NCBI RefSeq assembly: GCF_033115175.1 | Contig: NC_084827.1 | Coordinates: 24,360,001-24,424,000 of the forward strand | DNA from: Lepus europaeus | Lineage: Eukaryota > Chordata > Mammalia > Lagomorpha > Leporidae | Length of the DNA: 64,000 nucleotides | Direction of reading: 5' to 3' | In this document: positions 19,638-29,430 of the stretch, one piece after another | How the letters are laid out: every line of letters starts with the position of its first letter | Numbering within the stretch: the first letter of the stretch is position 1 | Made by a program: the position numbers and the translations under genes | The notes under the pieces: generated by a model | Told to the model about the DNA's origin: nothing | Seen by the model: only the letters and a program-made list of their open reading frames with translations | Database searches by the model: none

Positions 19638-19870
19638 TTCTTTGTGTTAGGAATATTTTAAATTCTTTCTTCTAGCTATTTTGAAATATACAACAAATTA
19701 CTGTTAATTATTGTCATCCTACTATGCTGTCGAACACTGGAACTGATTCCTTTTACCTAACTGTATTTTTACAATCAATCACCAACCACCGTTTATGCCT
19801 CTCATTCCCTACCCTTGCCTGACCCTGCTAACCACTGTTCTATTCTCTACTTCCATGAGATCAACTTTTT

Positions 19871-20000
19871 TTTAAATTGTTTTAGCTTTTTTTTTTATTT
19901 AATGAACATAAATTTCCAAAGTATAGCTTATGGATTACAAAGGCTCCCCCCCCCACAACTTCCCCCCGACCCGTTAACCCTCCCCTTTCCCACTCGCTCT
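19871..20000 (-). mobile_element. Lagomorph L1, 5'-truncated to about 130 bp
   Basis: Only the L1 3' end is present, antisense: TTTATTTAATGAACATAAAT, TTCCAAAGTATAGCTTATGG, ATTACAAAGGCTCC and the C-rich complement of the 3'UTR G-rich tract. The exact 16-bp TSD atgagatcaacttttt lies at 19855-19870 and 20001-20016. Confidence 0.92.
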
Positions 20001-20580
20001 ATGAGATCAACTTTTTAAGCACTCATATATGCATGACACCATGAAGGATTTTTCTCTGTGAGGCTAACTTATTTCTATTAGTATTGTGTCCTCCAGGCTC
20101 ATCCATGTTGCTGCAAAGGATGGGATTTCATTCATTCTTGTGGCAGAACAATAACACATTTTGTATATATACTACATTTTCTTTACCCTTTCACCTGCAG
20201 TGGACACCTTGGTTGATTCCATTTCTTGGCAATTGTGAATAATTCAAAAAACATGGAAGTGCAGATGTCTCTTGAATGTATGATTTCCTTTCCTTGGAAT
20301 ATAGACCCTGCAATGGGATTGCTATATAATATGGCGGGTCTGTTTCTAGTTTTCTAAGAACCTTCATACTGTTTTTCATAATGGCTGCATTAACTTGTCT
20401 TCCTATTAATTGTGTATAAGAGTTTTCTTGTCATGGTTGCCAGCATTTGTTACTTTTTGTCTTTTTATTAATAACCATTCCAACAGGGGTGAGACAGTAT
20501 CTCATTGTGCTTTTGATTTGCATTTCTACAATGATTAATGATGTTGAACAATTTGTAACATCCTTGGCCATTTGTATTTC

Positions 20581-20884
20581 TTTTTTTTTCTTGGAAAGTA
20601 GACACACACATGGAGAGACAGAGACAGAGACATATCTTCCACCCAATGATTCATTTCAGAAATGCCCACATAGCCAGGGCTGAGCTAGGCTGAAGCCAGG
20701 AGGCAGGAACTCAATCTGAGTTTCTCTTCTGGGCAGTGGGAATTCAAATGCTTGAGCAATCACCTGCTTGCCTATCAGGGTTTACATTAGCAGGAAACTG
20801 AAATTGGAAGCAGAGGCAGGATTCAAACCCAGGCACTTCCATGTGGGATGCAGTTGTCCCAATAGGAGTCTTAACTGCTGTGTC
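20581..20884 (-). mobile_element. Old CSINE nested in L1M
   Basis: Antisense old CSINE with T-rich tail, GAGAGACAGAGACAGAGACA, GAAGCCAGGAGGCAGGAACT, TCTTCTGGGCAGTGGG and the TTAACTGCTGTGTCAAATAT head. Its head end was the target of the inverted L1 insertion. Confidence 0.85.
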
Positions 20885-21204
20885 AAATATGAGCCCCTGG
20901 TACATTTCTAACTCCATCATTTGCAGCAAGTCAGATTGTGCATGTCCCAAATTGTACATCTCCTCCCTCTCTTATTCCCACTCTTATATTTAACAGGGAT
21001 CACTTTTCAGTTAAAATTTAAACACCTAAGAATAATTGTGTGTTAATTACAGAGTTCAACCACTAGTACTAGAACAACAACAACAACAACAAATACTAAA
21101 AAGGATAAAGTATTACATTGAACATCTAGAGCCAGGACAAGAGCTGATCAGGTCATAGTTTCTTATAGTGTCCATTTCACTTCCACAGGCTTCCCCTTTG
21201 ATGC

Positions 21205-21525
21205 TCAGTTGTCGCCAATCAGGGAAAACAAATGAAATTTGTCTCTTTGGGACTGGCTTAATTCACTCAGCATGATGTTTTCCAGATTCCTCCATCTTGT
21301 TGCAAATGACTGGGTTTCATTGTTTCTTACTGCTGTATAGTATTCTATGGAGTACATGTCCCATAATTTCGTTATCCAGTCTACTGTTGATGGGCATTTG
21401 GGTTGGTTCCAGGTCTTAGCTATTGTGAATTGAGCTGCAATAAACATTAATGTGCAGATGGCTTTTTTATTAGCCAAATTAATTTCCTTTGGGTAAATTC
21501 CAAGGATCAAGGTGGCATGTACCAA
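21205..21525 (-). pseudogene. L1 ORF2 C-terminus, in the inverted segment
   Basis: An open frame encodes the C-terminal end of L1 ORF2p: MFIAAQFTIAKTWNQPKC, then DWITKLWDMYSIEYYTAVRN and LSELSQSQRDKFHLFSL. This matches the family pattern of the C-terminal segment after the reverse-transcriptase and cysteine-rich regions. It has no catalytic domain and lies opposite to the L1's own 3' end. Non-functional. Confidence 0.9.
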
Positions 21526-22087
21526 TCAATGCCATCTCACTAGTCCAAGTGATTAATTTCAGTTCACAACCGATGGCTCTGATAGGTCTAAGAATCAAAG
21601 GGATCACACAAACAAGACAAGTGTCTGCTAATACTAACTGATAGAATCAAAAAGGGAGAGAAAGATCCAACATGGGAAATGGGATACACAGCAGACTCAT
21701 AGAATGGCAGGCATCCTAAACAACACTCTGGCCTCAGAATCAGCCCTTAAGGCATTCAGATCTGGCTGAAGAGCCCATGAGAGTATTGTAGGCATGGAAA
21801 GCCAAGACACCATGGAAAAGGAAAAGAAAAGAAGACCTAAATGAAAGATCTCTGTGAGTGAGATCCCAGTGGAAAGAACGGGGCCATCAAAGAAGGAGGT
21901 ACCTTTCTCTGAAGGGAGGAGAGAACTTCCACTTTGACTATGACCCTATCAGAATAAGATCAAAGTCAGCGAACTCTAAAGGCTTCCATAGCCCTGGCAA
22001 CTCATGACTAGAGCCTAGGGAGATTACTGACGCCATGAACAGGAGTGTCAAATTGTTAAGTCAGCAACAGGAGTCACTGTGTACTTA

Positions 22088-22497
22088 CATCCCATGTGGG
22101 ATCTGTCCTTAATGTGTTGTCTAATGTGCAGTGATGCTATAACTAGTACTGAAACAGTATTTTTACACTTTGTGTTTCTGCGTGGGTACAAACTGATGTG
22201 ATCTTTACTAATTATATACTGAATCGATCTTCTGTATATAAAGATAATTGGAAATGAAAAAAAAAAAACCCTGGTGTTAAATTGGAAATGGCATAGAAAA
22301 TTAATTAATTTTTTAAAAAAAATATTATGTAGGATCTCTGTCTTTAATGTGCTGTACACTCTTATTTAATGTTATAACTAGTACTCCAACAGTATTTTTT
22401 TTTTCACTATGTGTTGCTATATGGCAGCAAACTGTTGAAATCGTTACCTAATATATACTAAACTGATCTTCTGTATATAAAGAGAATTGAAAATGAA
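22088..22497 (+). repeat. Two-copy tandem repeat in the L1 3'UTR
   Basis: Copies at about 22088-22256 and 22323-22497 share GGATCT, TTAATGTG, TATAACTAGTACT, CAACAGTATTTTT and CTGATCTTCTGTATATAAAG, about 235 bp apart. They differ by many substitutions, so the duplication belongs to the L1 subfamily or is old. Confidence 0.85.
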
Positions 22498-22513
22498 TCT
22501 TGATGTGATTAGA

Positions 22514-22573
22514 AGGGGAGAGGGAGCGGGAAAGGGGAGGGTTGCGGGTGGGAGGGAAGTTTTGGGAGGGGGA
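22514..22573 (+). other. G-rich tract of the L1 3'UTR, G-quadruplex-prone
   Basis: A run of more than eight G3+ blocks with short loops (GGGGAGAGGGAGCGGGAAAG and onwards to GGGAGGGGG). A purine/G-rich tract near the 3' end is a known trait of mammalian L1s. The fold is predicted, not shown. Confidence 0.85.
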
Positions 22574-22920
22574 AGCCATTGTAACCCATAAGCTGTACTT
22601 TGGAAATTTATATTCATTAAATAAAAGTTTAATTAAAAAAAAATATGAGCCCCTGTAAGCCTCTGGTGAAATGTCTGTTTACATCATTAGTCAATCTTAA
22701 AATCATACTACTTGTTATATACTAAGTTGAGTTCCTTATGTATTCTGGATGTTAATCCTTTGTTGGATTAATAGCTTACAAATATATTTTTTACTATTCT
22801 TTAAGTTGTTTCTTCACTCTGTTGTTTCCTTTGTTGAGAGCGAGGTTTCTAGCTTACTAAAATCCTATTTGTCTATTTTTGCTTTTGTTCTTATGTTTTA
22901 TCCAAAAATAACAGACATTC

Positions 22921-24296
22921 CTGAAAGGTGGGACTCATTTTCTTTGCCTCCATTCTGTAGCGTTATTTTGCTGAAAGCGGAAGTCATTTTGCTATTGAGA
23001 ATCATATCACAGGTAAAAATGTCAAATTTATCCCAATTAATCCAGTCTATTTTTAGCTATTAGCTTGAACTGAAATAATATGTAACATTAACTAATTAAT
23101 TAATTAGAAAATTAGTGTCAAAAGAACATACAGTCAATAAGTTTTGTGACCATGAAATTTAGTACTAAGCTCTTTTTGGCCAGATGACTTTGTTAAAGTC
23201 TCTTATAAAGTTGGCATGAAGGAAGTCACTAGTTATATAGTACTTCCTTCTTACAGACAGAAATAGTGGGCAAAATGATAAGAATGTTGACATTGATGTG
23301 AAGACTCTGATTCTGATTCCTTAACTTAGTTACTTTGGAAATGAAATGAGGGGGAACATAGCTTATTATTGTTTTATTTTCTTATATTATCAAATAGATT
23401 TTTATACATGGCTTTGAGATATAACACCTAAGAAAACTTCAGGGTTTTTTTGTTTTTTGAAACATTGAAAATTAGATTATTAGATCTCAAATTGTCAAAT
23501 AATTACTAGTTCCATAAATGTTATAGAGAATATATTTTTATCAATTAAAGTAGCAGTCATAGTGATTTTTGTTCTTTGACTCCATCCCCACTTTTAAAAT
23601 ATACCGAGACTCCAAAGAATGTGTGTTATGTTGTCTATATTTACTATATTAGAAATTAAAAGTGAAAAAAAATTAAACATTTATTAATTTATTTAAAATT
23701 ATAAATCCACCATATCAATGAAATATATTTATGAAAAATTGTATGTTGTAAGGCAAAAAATAGTGAAAGACTGTGTTTTACATTTTCATATAATTTTTGC
23801 GTTTCTGGCTTCGTAGAAAACAACTGCATCCTCAGTCTACCACAGCGGCACGTGCCATGTAGCCTGGAAACTCACAAGAGAAAAGGAAATGGCAAATAAT
23901 GGCTTAGCATTACCATGAAAGTAATTTTAACCTCATGGACCTCATTAAAGGTTTGCAGGCACCTCAGGGATTCCTGGAACACACTTTGAGAACTGCTTGG
24001 ATAGAATGTTAAACGATGTGTCAGTATTTTCAAGTATGAGAAGCAATTTTTTAAAAATTTTTCACACATTTAAAAACATACCTAAACATTAAAAGATTGT
24101 ACAACACAAATTGCAACAAATACTAAGAGTTTTTCATACTCTTTCTCTCTTATTACAGGAAAAACATAATGATTTCTCGTTCCATTCCCTTTTTCCCCTT
24201 TTGAGAGGCAAAAATGTAGAACTTCTTTTCAGATTTTGATTTTTCCTAGACTCCTATAGGATCATAGTTGCAAATTAAATATTTGTTAAGAAATAC
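22921..24296. other. Mostly unique sequence
   Basis: No gene. Around 23900-24000 the text GGACCTCATTAAAGG and CACACTTTGAGAACTGCTTG resembles a hAT (MER5/Charlie-type) end, but too little remains to name it. Confidence 0.45.
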
Positions 24297-24632
24297 TGGC
24301 CATTGGCATTGTGGTGCAACAGGTTAACGCCCTGGCCTGAAGTGCCAGTATCCCATATGGGCGCCAGTTTGAGACCCAGCTGCTCCACTTCCAATCCAGC
24401 TCTCTGCTATGGCCTGGAAAAGTAGTAGAAGATGGCCCAAGCCCTTGGGCCCCTGCACTCACTTGGGAGACCTGGAAGAAGCTCCTGGCTCCTGGCTCCT
24501 GGCTTCAAATCAGCTCAGCTCAGGCCATTGCAGCCATTTGAGAGGTGAACCACAGGATGGAAGACTTTTCTCTCTCTCTCCCCCTCTCTGTTAGTCTACC
24601 TCTCAAATAAATAAAAATAAAATCTTAAAAAT
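24297..24632 (+). mobile_element. CSINE
   Basis: Sense CSINE: GGCCATTGGCATTGTGGTGC, TATCCCATATGGGCGCCAGT, GGGCCCCTGCACTCACTTGG, a triplicated CTCCTGG motif, CTCTCTCTCC and CTCAAATAAATAAAAATA. Confidence 0.92.
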
Positions 24633-24639
24633 CAAAGTT

Positions 24640-24745
24640 CCCTTTTCTGCCAATTCTTGATAACACTTGTTATCATCTTTTTAAAATAAACTACACTAAA
24701 ATGAGCGAGGTTATATCTCATTTTGATTTTCATAGTTCTGTAGTT
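24640..24745 (-). mobile_element. L1 ORF2 3' fragment
   Basis: TTGATAACACTTGTTATCAT, then GCGAGGTTATATCTCATTTT and GATTTTCATAGTTCTG follow the antisense ORF2 C-terminal region (compare 20430-20530). It is flanked by two CSINEs. Confidence 0.55.
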
Positions 24746-24762
24746 GAAGGGGGTTCTATAGT

Positions 24763-24935
24763 TGAAGCCGGAGGAAGCTCTTGGCTCCTGGCTTCAGATC
24801 AGCACAGCTCTGGCTGTTGTGGCCAACTGGGGAGTAAACCATCAGATGGAAGATCTCTCCCTCTCTCTCTGCCTCTCCTCTCTCTGTGTAACTCTGACTT
24901 TCAAATAAATAAATAAATCTTTAAGAAAAAAAGAA
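24763..24935 (+). mobile_element. CSINE, 5'-truncated
   Basis: Only the sense 3' half: GGAAGCTCTTGGCTCC, GGGGAGTAAACCATCAGATG, CT-rich region, ACTCTGACTTTCAAATAAAT and AAATCTTTAAG with an A-rich tail. Confidence 0.9.
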
Positions 24936-26370
24936 ATACATGGCAAAATGGTACTGTGAATTATGTATCATTTTCAAAAATGGATGTTTAAATCATAACA
25001 TCATTTCTAAATCATTGAAAAATAATATATGAAAAAGATATTGTTACTGCTTAGACAGTGCACAAGGCACAGATGTATTTGTAGAAAGCCTGCACTAATT
25101 CTATAAGGTTCTATGATTTTTGTGTTAGAAGTCACTATGTTCCATAGACATGTGGCAAAGCACACACACACAAACATACATACACACAGATACACCTTCC
25201 ACAAAATCAGCCTTAATTCTGAAAAGTTAAAGCTGCCCCAGACATTATAAGGTAAGTCAGTACTATAAATGCTATGCAAGAAGAGTCTGACTAGATAATA
25301 TCACCAATTCACAACTTAAAAATCCACAAATTCAGTGTTCTTTCCAACACCAGTGGCCTCACTTCATATTGCAATAGAGAATTTACCAAGAGTTTTTGAA
25401 ACCATATTACTGATACACTCTAAATAGAAAGAAAATACCATTACTATAGCCCACAACCCAACACTGAAAAAGAAGTAATGGAGAATTTCTTTAGTGAACG
25501 TGTGAAGTGTAGTAAGTCTTAAGACTGCCTTGTCATTTCCACTACCAGATTATGGGTCTAAATACTTCCTCTATCTTTGACAAATACTAATTTTAAGCAT
25601 ATTTTCTGATTTTATATTTAACTGCTACAGAAGTGTGAATATTTTTAAAAGCCATCATAACATTTATAAAATTATAACCACATATGACCCAACCTCACCA
25701 TTTCAGATATGCAAACAAAATCTTAGACAAGCTTCCTATGTGCACACAGTGAGCTAGGTATTCTTGGAAAGATAAAATGGTATATAAATACCTTCTGCAC
25801 TCAAAGAATTTAAAATATAGTTATGCAAGATAATTTATACTAGGTAATTTATCTTATTTAGCAATACAAGATAATTTATCATTGTTTACAAGATAATTTA
25901 TGATAATATAAGAATAATGTTATTCATATACAAATTTATAAGAACATAAATTCCCACATAAACTATATAAATAAAAATTAAGTACAATTTGGTGATTGCA
26001 AAAGTGTTGAAAGCAAAGAAAGTGATCACTGTGCCAAAGGGTGAGAAAGACTTCAGGAAAACGGTGGCAGGCACATCTGCAGATGCTCAGGGGATGCACA
26101 CTGCCTGGAGAGACGGCAAAGACAAGAAAGGCAGCTCCAGAGAAAGAACATCTGGGGTGGATCAGGAGAGACCTTGCAGGAGCCATTTCTCTTAATGACG
26201 TGCACTTGGTGGCAGACCAAATGTTCAAAAGTAGGTAGTGCTAAGCAATTAGATTGGTATGTACCTGGAAATAATAAGATCTCAATCAGATCCACAACTA
26301 GTTTCTATAAGGTCCGTATTGGCTAATTGTGCAGATGTGCCTGTTGTTCCAATTCGTTCATTTGTAAAGT
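24936..26370. other. Mostly unique sequence with an AC tract
   Basis: Contains an AC-rich microsatellite at 25159-25196 and an L2-like piece near 25730-25830 (CCTATGTGCACACAGTGAGC, GCACTCAAAGAATTT). Frames around 25920-26295 on both strands have no recognisable domain. Confidence 0.45.
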
Positions 26371-26379
26371 TCAGACTCT

Positions 26380-26560
26380 GCCCATTCATTCTTTCAACAA
26401 ATAGTGATTGAGCAATGACATGCATATAAAGCGATGTGGATGAAACAGTGAAAACACAGACCAAATCCCAGCTCTCAGGCTTAGATCTGGCAAGGGAGAC
26501 TGACAATAAACAAATAACCTGAAAATTGTAAGAAATGATCCAGGAAAAAGACAATAAGTG
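26380..26560 (-). mobile_element. L2 3' end fragment
   Basis: Antisense L2: CATTCATTCTTTCAACAAAT, AGTGATTGAGCA, ACAGTGAAAACACAGACCAA, CCCAGCTCTCAGGCT and GAGACTGACAATAAACAAAT match the L2 3' region in order. Confidence 0.75.
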
Positions 26561-26793
26561 CACCATGAGAGACAATAATAAGAGGGAAAAAGTCCATTCA
26601 ATATTTGTTATATCTTTTACTTAAAAATTCAACTATTTAGGAAAATTTTAAGAATAATTCAATAAATACCATATACTCTGTACCTGTATTCCGTTTGCTG
26701 TTAATATTTTGCTATATTGTTCTCTCCTCCTTTTCCTCAGACAGACACACACACATACTCAGGGAGATTTAAATATATTATATATAAATCAAA

Positions 26794-26796
26794 CCT

Positions 26797-26838
<42 letters not shown>
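26794..26838. repeat. (TA)n microsatellite
   Basis: A run of about 22 TA dinucleotides immediately left of a CSINE T-tail side; it replaces most of the SINE's A-tail. Confidence 0.95.
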
Positions 26839-26842
<4 letters not shown>

Positions 26843-27153
26843 GGGAGAGTGGATAGTGAGAGAGAGACAGAGAGAAAGGTCTTCCTTTTTGCCATTGGTT
26901 CACCCTCCAATGGCTGCTGCGGCCGGCGCATCTCGCAGATCCGAAGCCAGGAGCCAGGTGCTTCTCCTGGTCTCCCATGCGGGTGCAGGGCCCAAGGACT
27001 TGGGCCATCCTCCACTGCACTCCCGGGCCATAGCAGGGAGCTGGCCTGGAAGAGGGGCAACCGGGATAGAATCCAGCGCCCCAACCGGGACTAGAACCCG
27101 GTGCGCCAGCGCCGCAAGGCGGAGGATTAGCCTGTTAAGCCACGGCGCTGGCC
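26838..27153 (-). mobile_element. Young CSINE
   Basis: Antisense young CSINE: GACAGGGAGAGTGGATAGTG, GGTTCACCCTCCAATGGC, GCGGCCGGCGCATCTCGCAG, two B-box-region copies of GGGACTAGAACCCGG type, and head CACGGCGCTGGCC. CCTCGCATATAT on the left and CCTCACTTATAT on the right may be the TSD. Confidence 0.94.
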
Positions 27154-27202
27154 TCACTTATATTTGAGAACATACATAGACATAGACACTGTCATAGTAA
27201 TT

Positions 27203-27542
27203 TGCTGTGGTCTGAGTTGTGTCCACCTAGCTTCAGATTCATATATTGAGGCCCCAGTCTCTTATTTGATGCTATTTGAAGATGCTACTTTGAGAGTAAC
27301 TAGGTTTAGAGGTGGTTATGACGATGAGGTCCTATGATGGAACTGGTGTCCTTCTGAGAATAGGAAGAGACACTCATTCTTTACCACGTCAGGACACAGA
27401 GAGAGCAGCCCTCTGCAAGTGAGGAAGACGGTCTGCAACTTCATTTCACATTTCTTTCCTCCAGAACTGTGAGAAAATACATTTTTATTGTTTAAGTCAC
27501 TAGCCTGTGGTACTTTTTATGATACCCCAAGGAGACTAATAT
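27203..27542 (+). mobile_element. MLT1-type MaLR LTR
   Basis: GCTGTGGTCTGAGTTGTGTC, GATTCATATATTGAGGCCCC, GGTGGTTATGACGATGAGGT, CCTATGATGGAACTGGTGTC, CACGTCAGGACACAGAGAGA, CCTCCAGAACTGTGAGAAAA and GTGGTACTTTTTATGATACC match MLT1 in sense orientation. Confidence 0.82.
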
Positions 27543-27647
27543 GCACATTATTTTTATAAGTGTTATTCCAAATTTTTGTGAACCATTGAGAGATTATAAT
27601 CATTCACCATTAAATACTTCAGCAGGTACCCCATGAGAAAAAAGGGT

Positions 27648-28037
27648 GTTGGGGGCAGTGCTATGACATAACAGGTTATGCCACAACCTATGGTTCTAAC
27701 ATCCCTTATGGATGCGGGTTAGAGACCCAGCTGCTCCACTTCCTATCCTGTTCCCTGCTAATGAGTCTGAGAAAACAGTGGAAGAAGGACCCAGTACTTG
27801 GGCCCTTGCACCCACATGGATACCTGGAAGAAGCTCCTGGCTCTGGGCTTCAGCCTGCCCAAGCCCTAGCTGTTGTGGCCATTTGGGAAATGAAGTGGTG
27901 AGTGAAAGGTTCATTCCCTCCCTCCCTCCTTCCCTCCCTCCCCCTATTCCCTTCCTCCCTCCCCCTATTCTCTTTCTCCCTCCCCTTCTCTTTCTCTGTG
28001 TTTAGAATAAGTAAATCAATATTTAAAAGAAAAAAAA
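27648..28037 (+). mobile_element. CSINE with CCCT expansion
   Basis: Old sense CSINE: GGGGCAGTGCTATGACATAA, CATCCCTTATGGATGCGGGT, CTGGAAGAAGCTCCTGGCTC, GGGAAATGAAGTGG, then CCCTCCCT-type units (27915-27993) including a duplicated CCTCCCTCCCCCTATTC. The tail is AAAAGAAAAAAAAGG. Confidence 0.9.
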
Positions 28038-28045
28038 GGTTATTA

Positions 28046-28331
28046 AATGGATAGGCATTGCGATGCAGCCAGTTAAGCTTCTGTTTGGAACACCTGCATT
28101 CCATATCATTTTGCCTGGGGTTGACTCCTGCTCTACTTCCAATTCAGCTTTCTGCTAATGCAATTCACTGTCTTCCTGTAATGTACACCCTGGGGGACAG
28201 TAGATTATGGCTCAGGTACTTGGATCCCTGCCATATGCCTGAGAAACAGATAGATTACTCAACTCCTGGCTTTGGACTAGTCCAGCTCAGGTTGTGGCAG
28301 GTATTTGGGTAATGAACCCTAAGATATAAGA

Positions 28332-28365
<34 letters not shown>

Positions 28366-28415
28366 CCACCATCTCTGTAGCTTTGCATTTCAAATTAAAA
28401 AAACTTTAAAAATTG
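28046..28415 (+). mobile_element. CSINE adjacent to the previous one
   Basis: Old sense CSINE: GGATAGGCATTGCGATGCAG, GCATTCCATATCATTTTGCC, CTCCTGGCTTTGGACTAGTC, GGGTAATGAACCC, CT-rich region and TTTCAAATTAAAAAAACTTT. It has an internal insertion around 28158-28190. Confidence 0.88.
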
Positions 28416-28643
28416 AAAAAGAGTATCAATTATACTGTTAATTGTACTTTAATTTTAAAATTCATGAAATTTATCACTGTTGCAATATTGTTATCTAATA
28501 TATAGTCTATATGGAAATTTTTCAATTATCTCATTAATTCCTTTAGAGCAACTTCTTTTTCTCAGCCTAGAATCATACACTGCACTAAGTTCCACCATGT
28601 CCTTTGTGTCTGTTATTCTGAAACTATTTCTTAGCCTTTTTTG

Positions 28644-28645
<2 letters not shown>

Positions 28646-28686
<41 letters not shown>
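28646..28686. repeat. 41-base T homopolymer
   Basis: Uninterrupted run of 41 T inside the L1M 3'UTR. No SINE or L1 body is attached to either side. Confidence 0.95.
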
Positions 28687-28692
<6 letters not shown>

Positions 28693-28888
28693 CCAGCTTT
28701 AGAGAGCTTCTTCAGTTTGGATTTACCAGTTCTCTCATGATTAGATTTGAGTTATGCATTTTCCCAAGAGATATTACATATATTATGTTGTGTCTTTCTC
28801 AGTGCACCACAGGTCAACACATCTAACAAGTTTTCAATGTTATCAATTTTGATAAAATGGTTAAAAGGATGTTGCCCAGATTTTTTTC

Positions 28889-29219
28889 TTTCTTTCTTTT
28901 TTTTAAAATTTATTTGACAGGTAGCGTTATAGACAGTGAGAGAGAGAGATAGAGAGAAAGGTCTTCCTTCCATTGGTTCACTCCCCAAATGGCTGCAACG
29001 GTTGGCACTGCACCGATCTGAAGCCAGGAGCCAGGTGCTTCTTCCTGGTGTCAGACATGGGTGCAGGGGCCCAAGCACTTGGGCCATCCTCCACTGCACT
29101 CCCGGGCCACAGCAGAGAGCTGGTTTGGAAGAGGAGCAACCGGGACTAGAACCGGCGCCCATATGGGATGACGGCGCTACAGGCAGAGGATTAACCAAGT
29201 GAGCCACAGCGCCGGCCCC
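28889..29219 (-). mobile_element. Young CSINE with perfect TSD
   Basis: Antisense CSINE: TTTATTTGACAGGTAGCGTT, GGTTCACTCCCCAAATGG, a B-box region reading GGGACTAGAACCGG and head CACAGCGCCGGCC. The exact 12-bp TSD cagatttttttc lies at 28877-28888 and 29221-29232. Confidence 0.95.
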
Positions 29220-29430
29220 GCAGATTTTTTTCAACTGCAGTGATTATTTTCCTTTTGTGGTTTGAAATACCCTGTAAGGAGCATGTTTGAGATTATGTAA
29301 ATGTATTTCTCCCTAGCTCTCTTAAGATGGTTTTAAAGTTCATTGACAATTATTGCCCAAGTCACTTATTAGTATAATGGCTTCAGGATGATGTTTTTCT
29401 GAATATACCATTCCTGCTACATGTTTTTTT

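Larger units (their letters stand above)
20900..22640 (+). mobile_element. Lagomorph L1 with 5' inversion
   Basis: A single L1 insertion in two orientations. Its left part (20900-about 21505) is antisense: proximal 3'UTR followed by the ORF2 C-terminus. Its right part (about 21505-22640) is sense: the remaining 3'UTR, ending CCATAAGCTGTACTTTGG, AAATTTATATTCATTAAATA and an A-tail. The exact 15-bp TSD aaatatgagcccctg (20885-20899 and 22641-22655) encloses both parts. About 15 bases of 3'UTR present in a related L1 (near 32640) are missing between the two segments. This is the product expected from twin priming. Confidence 0.94.
19650..22920 (-). mobile_element. L1M 3' region, host of several nested insertions
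   Basis: Antisense L1M pieces at 19650-19870, 20017-20580 and 22656-22920: TTACTGTTAATTATTGTCAT, CTCTACTTCCATGAGATCAA, CCAGGCTCATCCATGTTGCT, GTGAATAATTCAAAAAACAT, TCAACAGGGGTGAGACAGTA-like block, GATGTTGAACAATTTG, then TTCTGGATGTTAATCC and TTTGTCTATTTTTGCTTTTG. Inside lie a truncated young L1, a CSINE and a 5'-inverted L1. Confidence 0.85.
26645..29430 (-). mobile_element. L1M 3'UTR region, broken into pieces by later insertions
   Basis: Antisense L1M pieces at 26645-26793, 27154-27202, 27543-27645, 28416-28888 and 29221-29430 are colinear. Shared blocks are GTTAATATTTTGCTATATTG, GTGAACCATTGAGAG, AATACTTCAGCAGG, CTGTTGCAATATTGTTATCT, TGATTAGATTTGAGTTATGC, TTGTGTCTTTCTCAGTGCAC and GGAGCATGTTTGAGATTATG. 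Four CSINEs, an MLT1 LTR and two simple-sequence expansions interrupt it. The exact L1M subfamily is not resolved. Confidence 0.68.

Noticed and set aside
25989-26295. Overlapping plus and minus frames near 26 kb
   Set aside because: No recognisable domains on either strand. The plus-strand frame is short, Lys-rich and without context.
26709-27167. 152-codon frame
   Set aside because: It reads through a TA microsatellite and an antisense CSINE. The same peptide pattern recurs at every young CSINE in the window.
28752-29234. 160-codon minus frame
   Set aside because: Translation of a CSINE plus L1M sequence.
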